The notes below the pieces were generated by a model, which saw only the letters and a program-made list of their open reading frames with translations, was not told the origin of the DNA and did not search any database. A program made the translations under genes and the position numbers. Positions 7,556 to 15,969 of a stretch of 39,691 nucleotides of DNA are shown one piece after another. Where the stretch lies: assembly GCA_900766915.1 (NCBI GenBank), contig CAAFXE010000039.1, positions 1 to 39,691 on the forward strand, in the 5' to 3' direction. The DNA is from Lachnospiraceae bacterium (lineage in GTDB: Bacteria > Bacillota > Clostridia > Lachnospirales > Lachnospiraceae). Each line of letters begins with the position of its first letter. Position 1 is the stretch's first letter.

Positions 7556-7584
7556 ATGACAAAAAATCTTTCATGGGATATAAT
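7556..7584 (+). promoter_or_regulatory. SigA-type promoter for the Ppx-like/ppk genes
   Basis: ATGACA (7556-7561) and TATAAT (7579-7584) are 17 bp apart, one base from the full consensus. It starts 8 bp after the phoU stop and 64 bp before the next start. No terminator separates phoU from it, so read-through from pst is also possible. Confidence 0.7.
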
Positions 7585-7647
7585 TATTCTTAAAGACACA
7601 GCCGTGAACATGTGTATGCGACTGTAAAAATAAAAAGGGAGGCTGCC

Positions 7648-9189
7648 ATGAAAGTCACCATGTTTGCAGCCATAGAGATTGCATCCTACGAAGTCAGTAT
7701 GAAGATCTATGAGCTGTCACCAAAAACCATGAAAGAAATTACCTGCGTTCGTCATCGCATTGAGCTGGGAAAAGATGCTTATCATCTGGGAAAGATCAGC
7801 AATGAACGCATGGAGGAGCTATGCAGTGTATTGTCTGATTTCCAGCGGATTATGAAGACCTATGGGGCGGAACAGTACCGTGCCTGTGCCACAGCGGTGA
7901 TCCGGGAGTTAGAAAGCAGTTCTTTGATCCTTGATCGGATCTTTGTAAAGACCGGCATCCAGATCGAGGTATTAAGCAACTCTGAATCCAGATTTTTAAG
8001 CTATAAGTCCATAGCATCTCAGGAGAAGGATTTTGATAAGATCATTCAGAAAGGTACTGCCATCATTGACGTGGGAGGAGAAAGCATTCAGATCTCCCTC
8101 TTCGATAAGGATACCCTGGTGTCCACCCAGAATATCGGCATCGGTACCAACCGTCTGAAGGAGCGCTTAAGCAATGTGTTTGAGCAGAGCAGCCAGTTTG
8201 AGAAGGTAGTAGAGGAGATTGCAAATAATGCTTTGAAAACCTACCGCAAGCTCTATCTTAAAGACCGGAAAATTGAAAACATTATCCTCATCGGGGATTA
8301 CAGCCCCTATATTTCCCGCTATGTCAATGCAGACCAGACGGAAAGCCATGCCATGAGTGCAGAGGAGTATCATGCATTTTATCAGGAAATGCTAAGCAAA
8401 AATCCTCAGGAAATGTTAAACACCTTAGGGATACCCGCAGAGAATGAAGCATTGATCCTGACAACCCTGGTGGTGTATCGAAAGCTTATTGAGGAAACGG
8501 AAAGTAAGGATATCTGGATGCCGTCCTTAAATCTCTGTGACGGTCTTGCTTATGATTATGCGGAAAAAAATAAGATTTTAAAATCTGCCCATGATTTTGA
8601 AAATGATATCGTGGTTGCAGCCAAGAATATGGGAAAGCGTTACCAGAGCAATAAAAACCATGTCAATGTGATGGCATCTTTAGCACTGACGATTTTTGAT
8701 AAGACAAAATCCATTCACGGAATGGAAAAAAGGGACCGGCTGCTTTTGCACATTGCGGTACTGCTTCATGATTGCGGAAAATTTATCAGTATGGCACATT
8801 CCGCAGAATGTACCTATAACATTATCATGGCAACAGAAATCATCGGGCTGTCCCATGCAGAGCGGGAGATGGTGGCAAATATTGTGAAATATAATGCTAT
8901 GGATGTGATTTCCTTTGAAGAGTTTGCAGTTCAAAGCTCCCTAAATCGGGAACAGTACATCAAGGTGTGCAAGCTGGCGGCAATTCTTCGAATCTCCAAT
9001 GCCATGGACAGAAGCCATAAGCAAAAGATTCAGGAGATCCGGGTAAGTATCAAAGATACGACGATGCTTTTAACTGTGGATACCCTGGAGGATATTACAT
9101 TGGAGCAGGGACTTCTAAGAGAAAAAGCAGAGTTTTTTGAAGATGTATTTGGTATCACACCGGTGCTTCGGCGGAAAAAAACCATGTGA
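7648..9189 (+). CDS. Ppx/GppA-family phosphohydrolase with C-terminal HD domain
   Basis: Member of the exopolyphosphatase / pppGpp-phosphohydrolase family. The 513-residue protein has the N-terminal actin-like fold. It carries the phosphate-binding motif DVGGES from Asp141, in place of the usual DIGGGS, and a GTNRLKE segment where the family has GAVRLTE. The C-terminal half is an HD domain with HDCGK around His374-Asp375 and AILRISNAMDRS further on. The loop that is normally SGEEEAR reads LSNSESR here, so the substrate pocket is divergent. AAGGGAGG places the start at ATG 7648. It is followed by ppk 11 bp later, which supports a role in polyphosphate turnover, but pppGpp hydrolysis or a regulatory role cannot be excluded. 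Confidence 0.85.
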   Translation: MKVTMFAAIEIASYEVSMKIYELSPKTMKEITCVRHRIELGKDAYHLGKISNERMEELCSVLSDFQRIMKTYGAEQYRACATAVIRELESSSLILDRIFVKTGIQIEVLSNSESRFLSYKSIASQEKDFDKIIQKGTAIIDVGGESIQISLFDKDTLVSTQNIGIGTNRLKERLSNVFEQSSQFEKVVEEIANNALKTYRKLYLKDRKIENIILIGDYSPYISRYVNADQTESHAMSAEEYHAFYQEMLSKNPQEMLNTLGIPAENEALILTTLVVYRKLIEETESKDIWMPSLNLCDGLAYDYAEKNKILKSAHDFENDIVVAAKNMGKRYQSNKNHVNVMASLALTIFDKTKSIHGMEKRDRLLLHIAVLLHDCGKFISMAHSAECTYNIIMATEIIGLSHAEREMVANIVKYNAMDVISFEEFAVQSSLNREQYIKVCKLAAILRISNAMDRSHKQKIQEIRVSIKDTTMLLTVDTLEDITLEQGLLREKAEFFEDVFGITPVLRRKKTM

Positions 9190-9200
9190 TGGAGGACAGT

Positions 9201-11327
9201 ATGGAAAAAACAGAAAAATATAAACCGGAATATTATGAAAACAGGGAGCTTAGCTGGCTGAAATTTAATGAGCGTATTTTGGGCGAAGCCAGAGATAAAG
9301 AAAATCTGCTGTTTGAACGACTGAAATTTTTAAGTATCACTGCCTCTAATCTGGATGAGTTTTTTATGGTTCGTGTGGCATCCTTAAAGGATATGGTGCA
9401 TGCGGATTATACAAAGAAGGATATTGCCGGATTGTCAGCAAAGGAGCAATTGGAGAAGATCAATGTGGTTACCCATGAGATGATTTCCAGACAGTATTCT
9501 ACCTACAATCGCTCCCTGCTTCCGCAGCTTGCAGAAAATGGGCTGAAGATCATATCCCATCACGAGGACTTAAATGAAGAGCAGAAAAAATTCGTGGATC
9601 ATTATTTTCAGGAAAATGTGTATCCGGTATTGACGCCTATGGCAGTAGATTCCTCCCGTCCATTTCCGCTTATTCGCAATAAATCCTTAAATATCGGGGC
9701 ATTGCTGAAGAAAAAGAATGAAAAAAAGGCAGAGGAAGAGTTTGCAACGGTGCAGGTTCCGGCGGTACTTCCAAGAATCTTACGTCTTCCTGACGACAAA
9801 GAGGGAAACCGACAGGTGATTTTGTTAGAGCAGATCATTGAGAGAAATATCAGTGCCCTGTTTTTAAGCTATGATGTGATCTGTGCTTATCCTTACCGTA
9901 TTATGAGAAATGCGGATCTGACCATTGAGGAGGATGAAGCGGAAGATCTTTTAAAGGAAATTCAAAAGCAGATCAAAAAACGTCAGTGGGGCGAAGCCAT
10001 TCGTCTGGAAGTAGAGGATGGAATGGATGCATCCCTGTTAAAAATCTTAAAAAAAGAGCTTCATATTAAAAATGACGATATTTATCAGATCGCAGGTCCG
10101 CTGGATCTGACTTTCCTCATGAAAATGTATGGAATGGAAGGCTTTGATGTTCTTCGTGCGCCAAAACATATTCCTGCACCGGTTCCGGGACTTTCCGGGG
10201 ACTATAACATTTTTGAAGAGATATCCAAAGGTGACATTTTACTTCACCATCCGTACCAGTCCTTTGATCCGGTAGTGAATCTTATTAAAAAGGCGGCAGC
10301 AGATCCCAAGGTGCTGGCCATCAAACAGACACTGTACCGTGTCAGTGGAAATTCACCCATCATCGCAGCACTTGCACAGGCAGCGGAAAATGGAAAACAG
10401 GTTTCGGTACTGGTAGAATTAAAGGCACGGTTTGATGAGGAAAACAACATTGTCTGGGCAAAAATGCTGGAAAAAGCAGGCTGCCATGTGATCTACGGTC
10501 TGGTGGGATTAAAGACCCACAGCAAGATTACCCTGGTGGTTCGTCTGGAGGAGGAAGGTATCCGAAGATATGTCCACTTAGGAACCGGAAACTACAATGA
10601 TGCCACGGCCAAATTGTATACAGATATCGGTCTTTTGACCTGTTCCCAGAGTATCGGTGAAGATGCAACGGCAGTCTTTAACATGCTTTCCGGTTATTCA
10701 GAGCCCTTACACTGGAACAAGCTGTCCCTGGCACCCATCTGGCTTCGGGAAAAATTTTTAGAGCTCATTGGCAGAGAGACAAAAAATGCCCTGGAAGGAA
10801 AAGAGGCAAAGATTATTGCCAAGATGAATTCTCTTTGTGATAAGGAGATCATTGATGCCCTGTATGATGCCGCAAAAGCAGGCGTTTCCATTGAACTGAT
10901 CGTTCGTGGAATCTGCTGTCTTCGCACGGGAATTGCTGGTGTCAGTGAAAATATTACGGTGCGCTCCATTGTGGGAGATTTTCTGGAGCACAGCCGTATC
11001 TATTATTTCTGGAATGATGGCAAAGAAGAGGTGTACTGTTCCAGTGCAGACTGGATGCCAAGAAACCTTGACAGGCGTGTGGAGATCCTCTTTCCCGTCG
11101 ACCATGACTCTTTAAAAGAAAAGATCATTGGCATGTTAAAAATCATGCTTGCAGATAATGTGAAAGCCCAGATTATGCAGCCGGACGGCACCTATGAGCG
11201 GATCGACCGCAGAGGAAAGCAGCTTCTTTGTGCCCAGCACTATTTTACGAATGAAGCAAAGGAACTGGCAAAACACAGAGAGGCTCCCGGAAACTCACGA
11301 GTGTTCATCCCTGCCGAGCCGCAGTAA
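9201..11327 (+). CDS. ppk1: Polyphosphate kinase 1
   Basis: Reversibly polymerises the terminal phosphate of ATP into inorganic polyphosphate. The 708-residue length is normal for PPK1. It opens with NRELSWLKFNERIL and has SNLDEFFMVR, as expected for the N-terminal domain. The two phospholipase-D-like C-terminal domains hold the autophosphorylated His440 (in KTHSKI) and the second catalytic His597 (in EHSRIYYFWN). DWMPRNLDRRVE follows near the end. GGAGGA (9191-9196) supports ATG 9201. Together with the Ppx-like gene it forms a polyphosphate synthesis/turnover pair directly downstream of the phosphate importer. The last 33 bases overlap the end of the convergent SpoVAF-like gene. Confidence 0.96.
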   Translation: MEKTEKYKPEYYENRELSWLKFNERILGEARDKENLLFERLKFLSITASNLDEFFMVRVASLKDMVHADYTKKDIAGLSAKEQLEKINVVTHEMISRQYSTYNRSLLPQLAENGLKIISHHEDLNEEQKKFVDHYFQENVYPVLTPMAVDSSRPFPLIRNKSLNIGALLKKKNEKKAEEEFATVQVPAVLPRILRLPDDKEGNRQVILLEQIIERNISALFLSYDVICAYPYRIMRNADLTIEEDEAEDLLKEIQKQIKKRQWGEAIRLEVEDGMDASLLKILKKELHIKNDDIYQIAGPLDLTFLMKMYGMEGFDVLRAPKHIPAPVPGLSGDYNIFEEISKGDILLHHPYQSFDPVVNLIKKAAADPKVLAIKQTLYRVSGNSPIIAALAQAAENGKQVSVLVELKARFDEENNIVWAKMLEKAGCHVIYGLVGLKTHSKITLVVRLEEEGIRRYVHLGTGNYNDATAKLYTDIGLLTCSQSIGEDATAVFNMLSGYSEPLHWNKLSLAPIWLREKFLELIGRETKNALEGKEAKIIAKMNSLCDKEIIDALYDAAKAGVSIELIVRGICCLRTGIAGVSENITVRSIVGDFLEHSRIYYFWNDGKEEVYCSSADWMPRNLDRRVEILFPVDHDSLKEKIIGMLKIMLADNVKAQIMQPDGTYERIDRRGKQLLCAQHYFTNEAKELAKHREAPGNSRVFIPAEPQ

Positions 11328-12704
11328 CTGACGCTTTAATACCTTCCAGTCAAAGGGGATCAATGGATAGAGATAGCGCCTTTGTCCGTCAATGGTATGG
11401 TTGGTAAGAAGCGCAAAAATTAAGATGAGGGTTCCCAGCAAAAGTCCCCATATCCCTAATAATCCGGTAAGGATCAACGTGATCATACGAAAGAACTTTA
11501 ATGCGTAGCCAAGCTCATAGCTTGGCTGCGTGTAGTTTGCGAGGGCAACAAAGGCCATGTAGAGCATTGCTTCCGCATTAAACCATCCGGAGGATACGGC
11601 ATATTCTCCCAGGGCAAGACCTGCAATGATGCTTAGAGGGGTACTTAACATGCTGGGGGTATTGATGGCAGCAAGTCTCAGACCATCAATGGCGATCTCC
11701 AGAATCAAAAACTGGAATAGTAATGGGACATTGGTATATTCTTTTAGAACGATGAAAGAAAGCCAGTCCGGTACCCACTCAGGATACATGGTTAAAAGAA
11801 GGAAAACCGGAGTAATGAAAAAGGTGATCGTACTGATGAGTAACCTTGTCAGACGAAGATAGCTTCCTGTCACCGGTGGAAGATAGTAGTCGTCGGCTTC
11901 TTCCATAATGCCAAAAAGGCTTGTGGGCAGAATAATGGCAGAAGGGGAGTTGTCCACAAGAATTACCAGACTTCCCTCCATAATGCTGGCAGCGGAGGTG
12001 TCAGGACGTTCCGTATATTTATACTTTGGAAAGGGATTGTACCATTTTCGTTCATATAAGCATTCTGCAAGACTTGTCTGATTCATATTCAAAGACTGCG
12101 CATTGATATTTGAGATTTTTTCTCTGATATATGCAAGGAGATGCCTGTCCACCTTATCTTCCATATACACAAGCACCACATCTGTGTGGGAATAGCTTCC
12201 AACGGAGCAAATTTCCATGGTAAGTCTGGGATCCCGGATCCTTCGACGAATCAATGCTGTATTAAATACCACGGTTTCCACAAATCCATCCTTGGAGCCC
12301 CGAAGAACCTTTTCCTTTTCGGGCTGGTCTACACTTCGTGCCGGATAGGTTCGCACATCCATACACAATATGGAATCATAGCCGTCGATTAAAAGTCCGG
12401 TCATTCCGGACAAAACGGAAGTGACGGCCTGGTCCATGGAACTAACCACGTCCACTTCTATATATGGTAACTGCCGGGTAGAAAACTCATCCGCATTCTC
12501 TGGCATATCCTCCGGCTTGATGGCGATAAAGCCTGTGAGCAGCTTCTGCATGACCTCATCCTTTGTCAGTCCGTCCACAAAGAAAAAGCAGGCATGATGT
12601 CCGCCTACCATAGTTTCCTTACTAATCAGGTCAAAGCTTTGGTCTATGCGGAGGGCTTTTTTGAATTCTTTTTTATTTTGCTGGTAATCACTTGAAAATG
12701 TCAT
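11295..12704 (-). CDS. SpoVAF/GerA-family spore germination membrane protein
   Basis: Belongs to the GerA-type A-subunit family, which includes germinant receptor A subunits and SpoVAF of the spore inner membrane. The 469-residue product has an N-terminal soluble region of about 260 residues with the family features LLIDGYDSIL, RRRIRDPRL and VDNSPSAIILP. Four to five hydrophobic helices follow, with INTPSMLSTPLS and a short basic tail. A full germinant-receptor operon would have B and C subunits next to it. None is present, which favours SpoVAF over a ligand-specific GerAA. GGGAGG precedes the start. Its 3' end overlaps ppk by 33 bp, tail to tail. It implies descent from, or membership of, a sporulating lineage. 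Confidence 0.85.
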   Translation of the reverse strand: MTFSSDYQQNKKEFKKALRIDQSFDLISKETMVGGHHACFFFVDGLTKDEVMQKLLTGFIAIKPEDMPENADEFSTRQLPYIEVDVVSSMDQAVTSVLSGMTGLLIDGYDSILCMDVRTYPARSVDQPEKEKVLRGSKDGFVETVVFNTALIRRRIRDPRLTMEICSVGSYSHTDVVLVYMEDKVDRHLLAYIREKISNINAQSLNMNQTSLAECLYERKWYNPFPKYKYTERPDTSAASIMEGSLVILVDNSPSAIILPTSLFGIMEEADDYYLPPVTGSYLRLTRLLISTITFFITPVFLLLTMYPEWVPDWLSFIVLKEYTNVPLLFQFLILEIAIDGLRLAAINTPSMLSTPLSIIAGLALGEYAVSSGWFNAEAMLYMAFVALANYTQPSYELGYALKFFRMITLILTGLLGIWGLLLGTLILIFALLTNHTIDGQRRYLYPLIPFDWKVLKRQLLRLGRDEHS

Positions 12705-12761
12705 AAAACCTCCCTATAATAAACACAGAAATATACAATCGTTGGATTGATGAAATATCAC

Positions 12762-12787
12762 GCAGGGTGTTTTTAGAAAATCCCTGC
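12762..12787. repeat. Inverted repeat in the divergent spoVAF-like/HAD gap
   Basis: GCAGGG (12762-12767) faces CCCTGC (12782-12787) across 14 nt, and inner TTTT/AAAA can extend the pairing. It sits 58 bp upstream of the minus-strand start and about 100 bp upstream of the plus-strand start. It could be an operator or RNA hairpin. There is no T run consistent with a terminator. The rest of this 184-bp gap shows no convincing promoter on either strand. Confidence 0.3.
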
Positions 12788-12888
12788 ACAACAGCTGTCG
12801 GATAATGATCGTTACACAAAAAGTGTGTGCAAAATCCTGGTAATTATTCGGGCTGGTTGACCGAAAAAACCATGGAGGGAACCTTAAA

Positions 12889-13716
12889 ATGAAGCAAAAA
12901 ATGATCTTTCTGGATCTGGACGGAACACTTCTGGATGATCAGAAAAATCTACCGAAAGAAAACAGGGAAGCCATGGACTCTGCACTTGCCATGGGACACA
13001 AGGTCATTGTCTGCACAGGAAGACCTTTAAGCAGCGCCATCAAATTGCTGCCGGTATTTGGTCTGGACAAGGCGGGATGCTTTTGTATCACCTTTAATGG
13101 AGGTCTGATCTATGATGCGGGTGAAAAAAAGCCAATCTATCAGAAGACCCTTCCTTTGGATCAGGTGAAATATGTGTTTGAAAAAGCTTATGAATACGGT
13201 GGGATTCACATTCAGACCTATACAGATCAGGGCTTTATCTGTGAACACGACACAAAAGAGAGCCGGTATTATGAAAAAATGACGAAAACAGACCGAAAGG
13301 TTGTAGGAGACATTTTCGAGGAACTAAAGGGTCAGGAGCCCTGCAAAATGCTGGCCATCGCCTATGATTTTGACAGAAAACATATCGAAGGCTTCCGGGA
13401 TTCGGTGATGGATTATGCAAAAGGAAAGATGGATGTATGTTTTTCCTGCTATGAATATCTGGAATTTATGCCGGAGGGTATCAATAAAGGAAATGCCATC
13501 CGCTGGATGTCGGAGTATCTTAACATTCCCATGGAACATACCATTGCCGTGGGGGATGCGGAAAATGATATCACCATGATCAGGACGGCGGCAGTTGGAG
13601 CAGTGATGAAAAATGCTGCTGATGAGATCAAACAATATGGTAACTATATTACCGAAAAAGATAACAATGAAGGCGGTGTGGCCGAGGTTATAAATAAATT
13701 TATGCTGGAAGCATAG
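12889..13716 (+). CDS. Cof-type HAD-superfamily phosphatase
   Basis: Cytoplasmic haloacid-dehalogenase-type hydrolase of the Cof/YidA (IIB cap) group, which dephosphorylates small sugar phosphates and related metabolites. The 275-residue protein has motif I DLDGTLLDD near the N terminus, with the nucleophilic and acid/base aspartates. Motif II is the Thr in CTGRPLSSA, the motif III lysine is in GINKGNAIRWM, and motif IV is GDAENDITMI. All catalytic residues are present. Subfamily members have overlapping substrate ranges, so the exact substrate cannot be read from sequence. It is followed 18 bp later by the lactonase-like gene, and the pair may handle sugar-phosphate damage or the pentose-phosphate route. 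Confidence 0.88.
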   Translation: MKQKMIFLDLDGTLLDDQKNLPKENREAMDSALAMGHKVIVCTGRPLSSAIKLLPVFGLDKAGCFCITFNGGLIYDAGEKKPIYQKTLPLDQVKYVFEKAYEYGGIHIQTYTDQGFICEHDTKESRYYEKMTKTDRKVVGDIFEELKGQEPCKMLAIAYDFDRKHIEGFRDSVMDYAKGKMDVCFSCYEYLEFMPEGINKGNAIRWMSEYLNIPMEHTIAVGDAENDITMIRTAAVGAVMKNAADEIKQYGNYITEKDNNEGGVAEVINKFMLEA

Positions 13717-13734
13717 AGAATGGAGAAGATTACA

Positions 13735-14790
13735 ATGGCGGAAAAGAAGTATGTAGCTTATGTGGGCACCTATACCCATGGAGAGAGCAAAGGGATTCAT
13801 ATCTATGATCTGGATGTGGAAAATGGCAGAATGACGGAGAGAAAGGTCGTGCCTATCAATAACCCTTCCTACATCAAAAAATCCCATAACGGGAAATACC
13901 TGTATTCCATCGCAGATGAGGGGGTACGTTCCTACAGGATCTTACCGGACGGGGATCTGGAAGAGATGAATTCCATGAGTATTCAGGGGATGAGAGGCTG
14001 CTATTTATCTACGGATAAGGATGACACCTATCTTTTTGTGGCAGGATGGCACGATGGAAAGGTGACAGTGATGCGCTTAAACCCGGACGGAACCATTGGG
14101 GAGATGACCGATGAGATATTCCATAAGGGAATCGGCAGCGTAGCTGAGAGAAACTTTATGCCCCATGTCAACAGCGTGAATCTGACACCGGACGGAAAGT
14201 ATCTTTGTGCCGTAGATTCCGGCGTGGATCAGGTGAAGATCTACAAATTTGATCATCGTACCGGAAAGATCAAGCTGGTTGATATTTTAAGATGTGAGCT
14301 GGAGAGTGCTCCAAGAACCATCAAATTCAGCCGTAACGGAAAATTCTGTTATCTGATCTGCGGTCTGAAAAACTATATCAGTGTATATTCCTACGAGGAT
14401 GGAGGAAAGTCTCCGAAGTTTGAACTGATTCAGACAGTTCCTACCCTGAATGATTATCATGCAGGCGGAAGCTCTGCCTGTGCACTTCGGTTTTCAAGAG
14501 ATGACAGCAAGCTTTTAATCACCAATGCAGGAGATAACAGTGTGGGTGTGTTCAATGTTGATAACGAGACGGGAATGCTGGAAAAGATCTGTATCCTTGC
14601 CATCAGCGGAGATTATCCAAAGGCAGTGGATTTTTTCCCGGACAATCAGCATATCATGTGCTTTAACCATGAAAGCAATTCCATCACACTCTTTAAGATG
14701 GATTATGAAAAAAAGGTATTTACCATGTGTGCAAAGCCAATCGAGATCGAAACACCGAACTGTGTGCTCGTATCCGAGATCGAGGCGTAG
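13735..14790 (+). CDS. 6-phosphogluconolactonase-like beta-propeller protein
   Basis: Member of the lactonase seven-bladed propeller family (YbhE/YkgB type), some of which hydrolyse 6-phosphogluconolactone in the pentose-phosphate pathway. The 351-residue product begins AEKKYVAYVGTYTHGESKGI, with the diagnostic GTYT near the N terminus. It then shows repeated propeller-blade patterns, such as NLTPDGKYLCAVDSG near residue 150, IKFSRNGKFCYLICG near residue 200 and LRFSRDDSKLLITNAGDNS near residue 255. ATG 13735 is preferred because GGAGA lies 8 nt upstream; the upstream ATG 13720 overlaps that site. No signal peptide is evident. Many family members are of unproven substrate, so the lactonase activity is an inference. 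Confidence 0.82.
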   Translation: MAEKKYVAYVGTYTHGESKGIHIYDLDVENGRMTERKVVPINNPSYIKKSHNGKYLYSIADEGVRSYRILPDGDLEEMNSMSIQGMRGCYLSTDKDDTYLFVAGWHDGKVTVMRLNPDGTIGEMTDEIFHKGIGSVAERNFMPHVNSVNLTPDGKYLCAVDSGVDQVKIYKFDHRTGKIKLVDILRCELESAPRTIKFSRNGKFCYLICGLKNYISVYSYEDGGKSPKFELIQTVPTLNDYHAGGSSACALRFSRDDSKLLITNAGDNSVGVFNVDNETGMLEKICILAISGDYPKAVDFFPDNQHIMCFNHESNSITLFKMDYEKKVFTMCAKPIEIETPNCVLVSEIEA

Positions 14791-14791
14791 G

Positions 14792-14827
14792 GTTTTGCAC
14801 CAAACTGTATTTTTTTGAATGCAAAAC
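14792..14827. repeat. Inverted repeat after the lactonase gene
   Basis: GTTTTGCA (14792-14799) faces TGCAAAAC (14820-14827) across 20 nt that include a run of seven T. It might serve as a weak terminator between the lactonase gene and pta, but the T run is in the loop rather than after the stem. Confidence 0.3.
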
Positions 14828-14848
14828 AGTAAAACTGCCATACATGGC

Positions 14849-14877
14849 TTGAATTTTGACGTTACCGATTGTATAAT
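14849..14877 (+). promoter_or_regulatory. SigA-type promoter of pta-ackA
   Basis: TTGAAT (14849-14854) and a perfect TATAAT (14872-14877) are spaced 17 bp apart, 69 bp before pta. This matches strong constitutive expression expected for the acetate pathway of a fermenter. Confidence 0.75.
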
Positions 14878-14945
14878 AATACCATAAGTCTTTCCATGGG
14901 TTTTTATGGAGAGTTGGGAATACAAAGAGAAAGGAGTCGATAATC

Positions 14946-15941
14946 ATGGGATTTATTGACGTAATCAAAGAAAGAGCAAGAGCAGATAAAAAAGTGATCG
15001 TTTTACCGGAAACAGAAGACAGAAGAACTTACGAAGCTGCTGCTCAGATTTTGAAAGAAGGAATTGCCGACATTATTTTAGTAGGTAGTGAAGAGGCTGT
15101 AAAGAAAGGCGGAGAAGGTCTCGACTTAACAGGCGTGAAAGTTGTTGATCCTGCAACAGATCCGAAAGCTCCTGAATATATCGACAAATTAGTAGAATTA
15201 AGAAGCAAAAAAGGTATGACAAAAGAGCAGGCTACAGAGATTCTCATGAACCAGTATTTATACTACGGCGTTATGATGGTTAAAATGGGAGATGCAGACG
15301 GTATGGTATCCGGTGCATGTCACTCTACAGCTGATACTTTAAGACCATGCTTACAGATCCTGAAAACCAAACCGGGTACAAAACTTGTATCTGCATTCTT
15401 CTTAATGGTTGTTCCGGATTGTGAATATGGTGCAAACGGAACCTTCGTATTTGCAGACAGCGGACTGGAACAGAATCCGGATCCTGAAAAGCTTGCAGCA
15501 ATTGCATACTCTTCAGCAGAATCCTTTGAATTATTAGTACAGCAGCCGGCAAAAGTTGCTATGCTTTCTCATTCAACCATGGGAAGTGCAAAACATGCAG
15601 ATGTTGACAAGGTTGTGGAAGCAACACGTATCGTAAAAGAACAGCATCCGGAACTGATGGTTGACGGTGAAATGCAGTTAGATGCTGCAATCGTGCCAAG
15701 CGTAGGAAAATCCAAAGCTCCAAACAGCCCGGTAGCAGGTGAAGCAAATGTTCTTGTATTCCCTGACCTGGACGCAGGAAATATCGGATATAAATTAGTA
15801 CAAAGACTCGCAAAAGCAGAAGCTTACGGACCAGTTACACAGGGTATCGCAAAACCTGTCAATGACTTATCCCGTGGATGCTCAGCAGAGGATATCGTAG
15901 GGGTAGTAGCAATCACAGCTGTACAGGCTCAGGCTCAGTAG
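14946..15941 (+). CDS. pta: Phosphate acetyltransferase
   Basis: Converts acetyl-CoA and phosphate to acetyl-phosphate and CoA, the first step of acetate fermentation. The 331-residue protein is the short, single-domain PTA form, without the N-terminal extension of enterobacterial enzymes. Recognisable segments include VLPETEDRRTYEAA near the N terminus, DGMVSGACHSTADTLRP near residue 120, MLSHSTMGSAKH around residue 205 and NVLVFPDLDAGNIGYKL near residue 275. AAAGGAG lies before ATG 14946. The codon choice is visibly restricted, as for a highly expressed gene. It is followed 28 bp later by ackA under the same promoter. Confidence 0.96.
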   Translation: MGFIDVIKERARADKKVIVLPETEDRRTYEAAAQILKEGIADIILVGSEEAVKKGGEGLDLTGVKVVDPATDPKAPEYIDKLVELRSKKGMTKEQATEILMNQYLYYGVMMVKMGDADGMVSGACHSTADTLRPCLQILKTKPGTKLVSAFFLMVVPDCEYGANGTFVFADSGLEQNPDPEKLAAIAYSSAESFELLVQQPAKVAMLSHSTMGSAKHADVDKVVEATRIVKEQHPELMVDGEMQLDAAIVPSVGKSKAPNSPVAGEANVLVFPDLDAGNIGYKLVQRLAKAEAYGPVTQGIAKPVNDLSRGCSAEDIVGVVAITAVQAQAQ

Positions 15942-15969
15942 GCTAAATAAAAATAAGGAGAATTATATC

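Noticed and set aside
12731..12760. SigG-like promoter upstream of the spoVAF-like gene
   Set aside because: On the minus strand, TGATAT and TGTATAT are 17 bp apart, but they match the forespore sigma consensus too poorly to claim.
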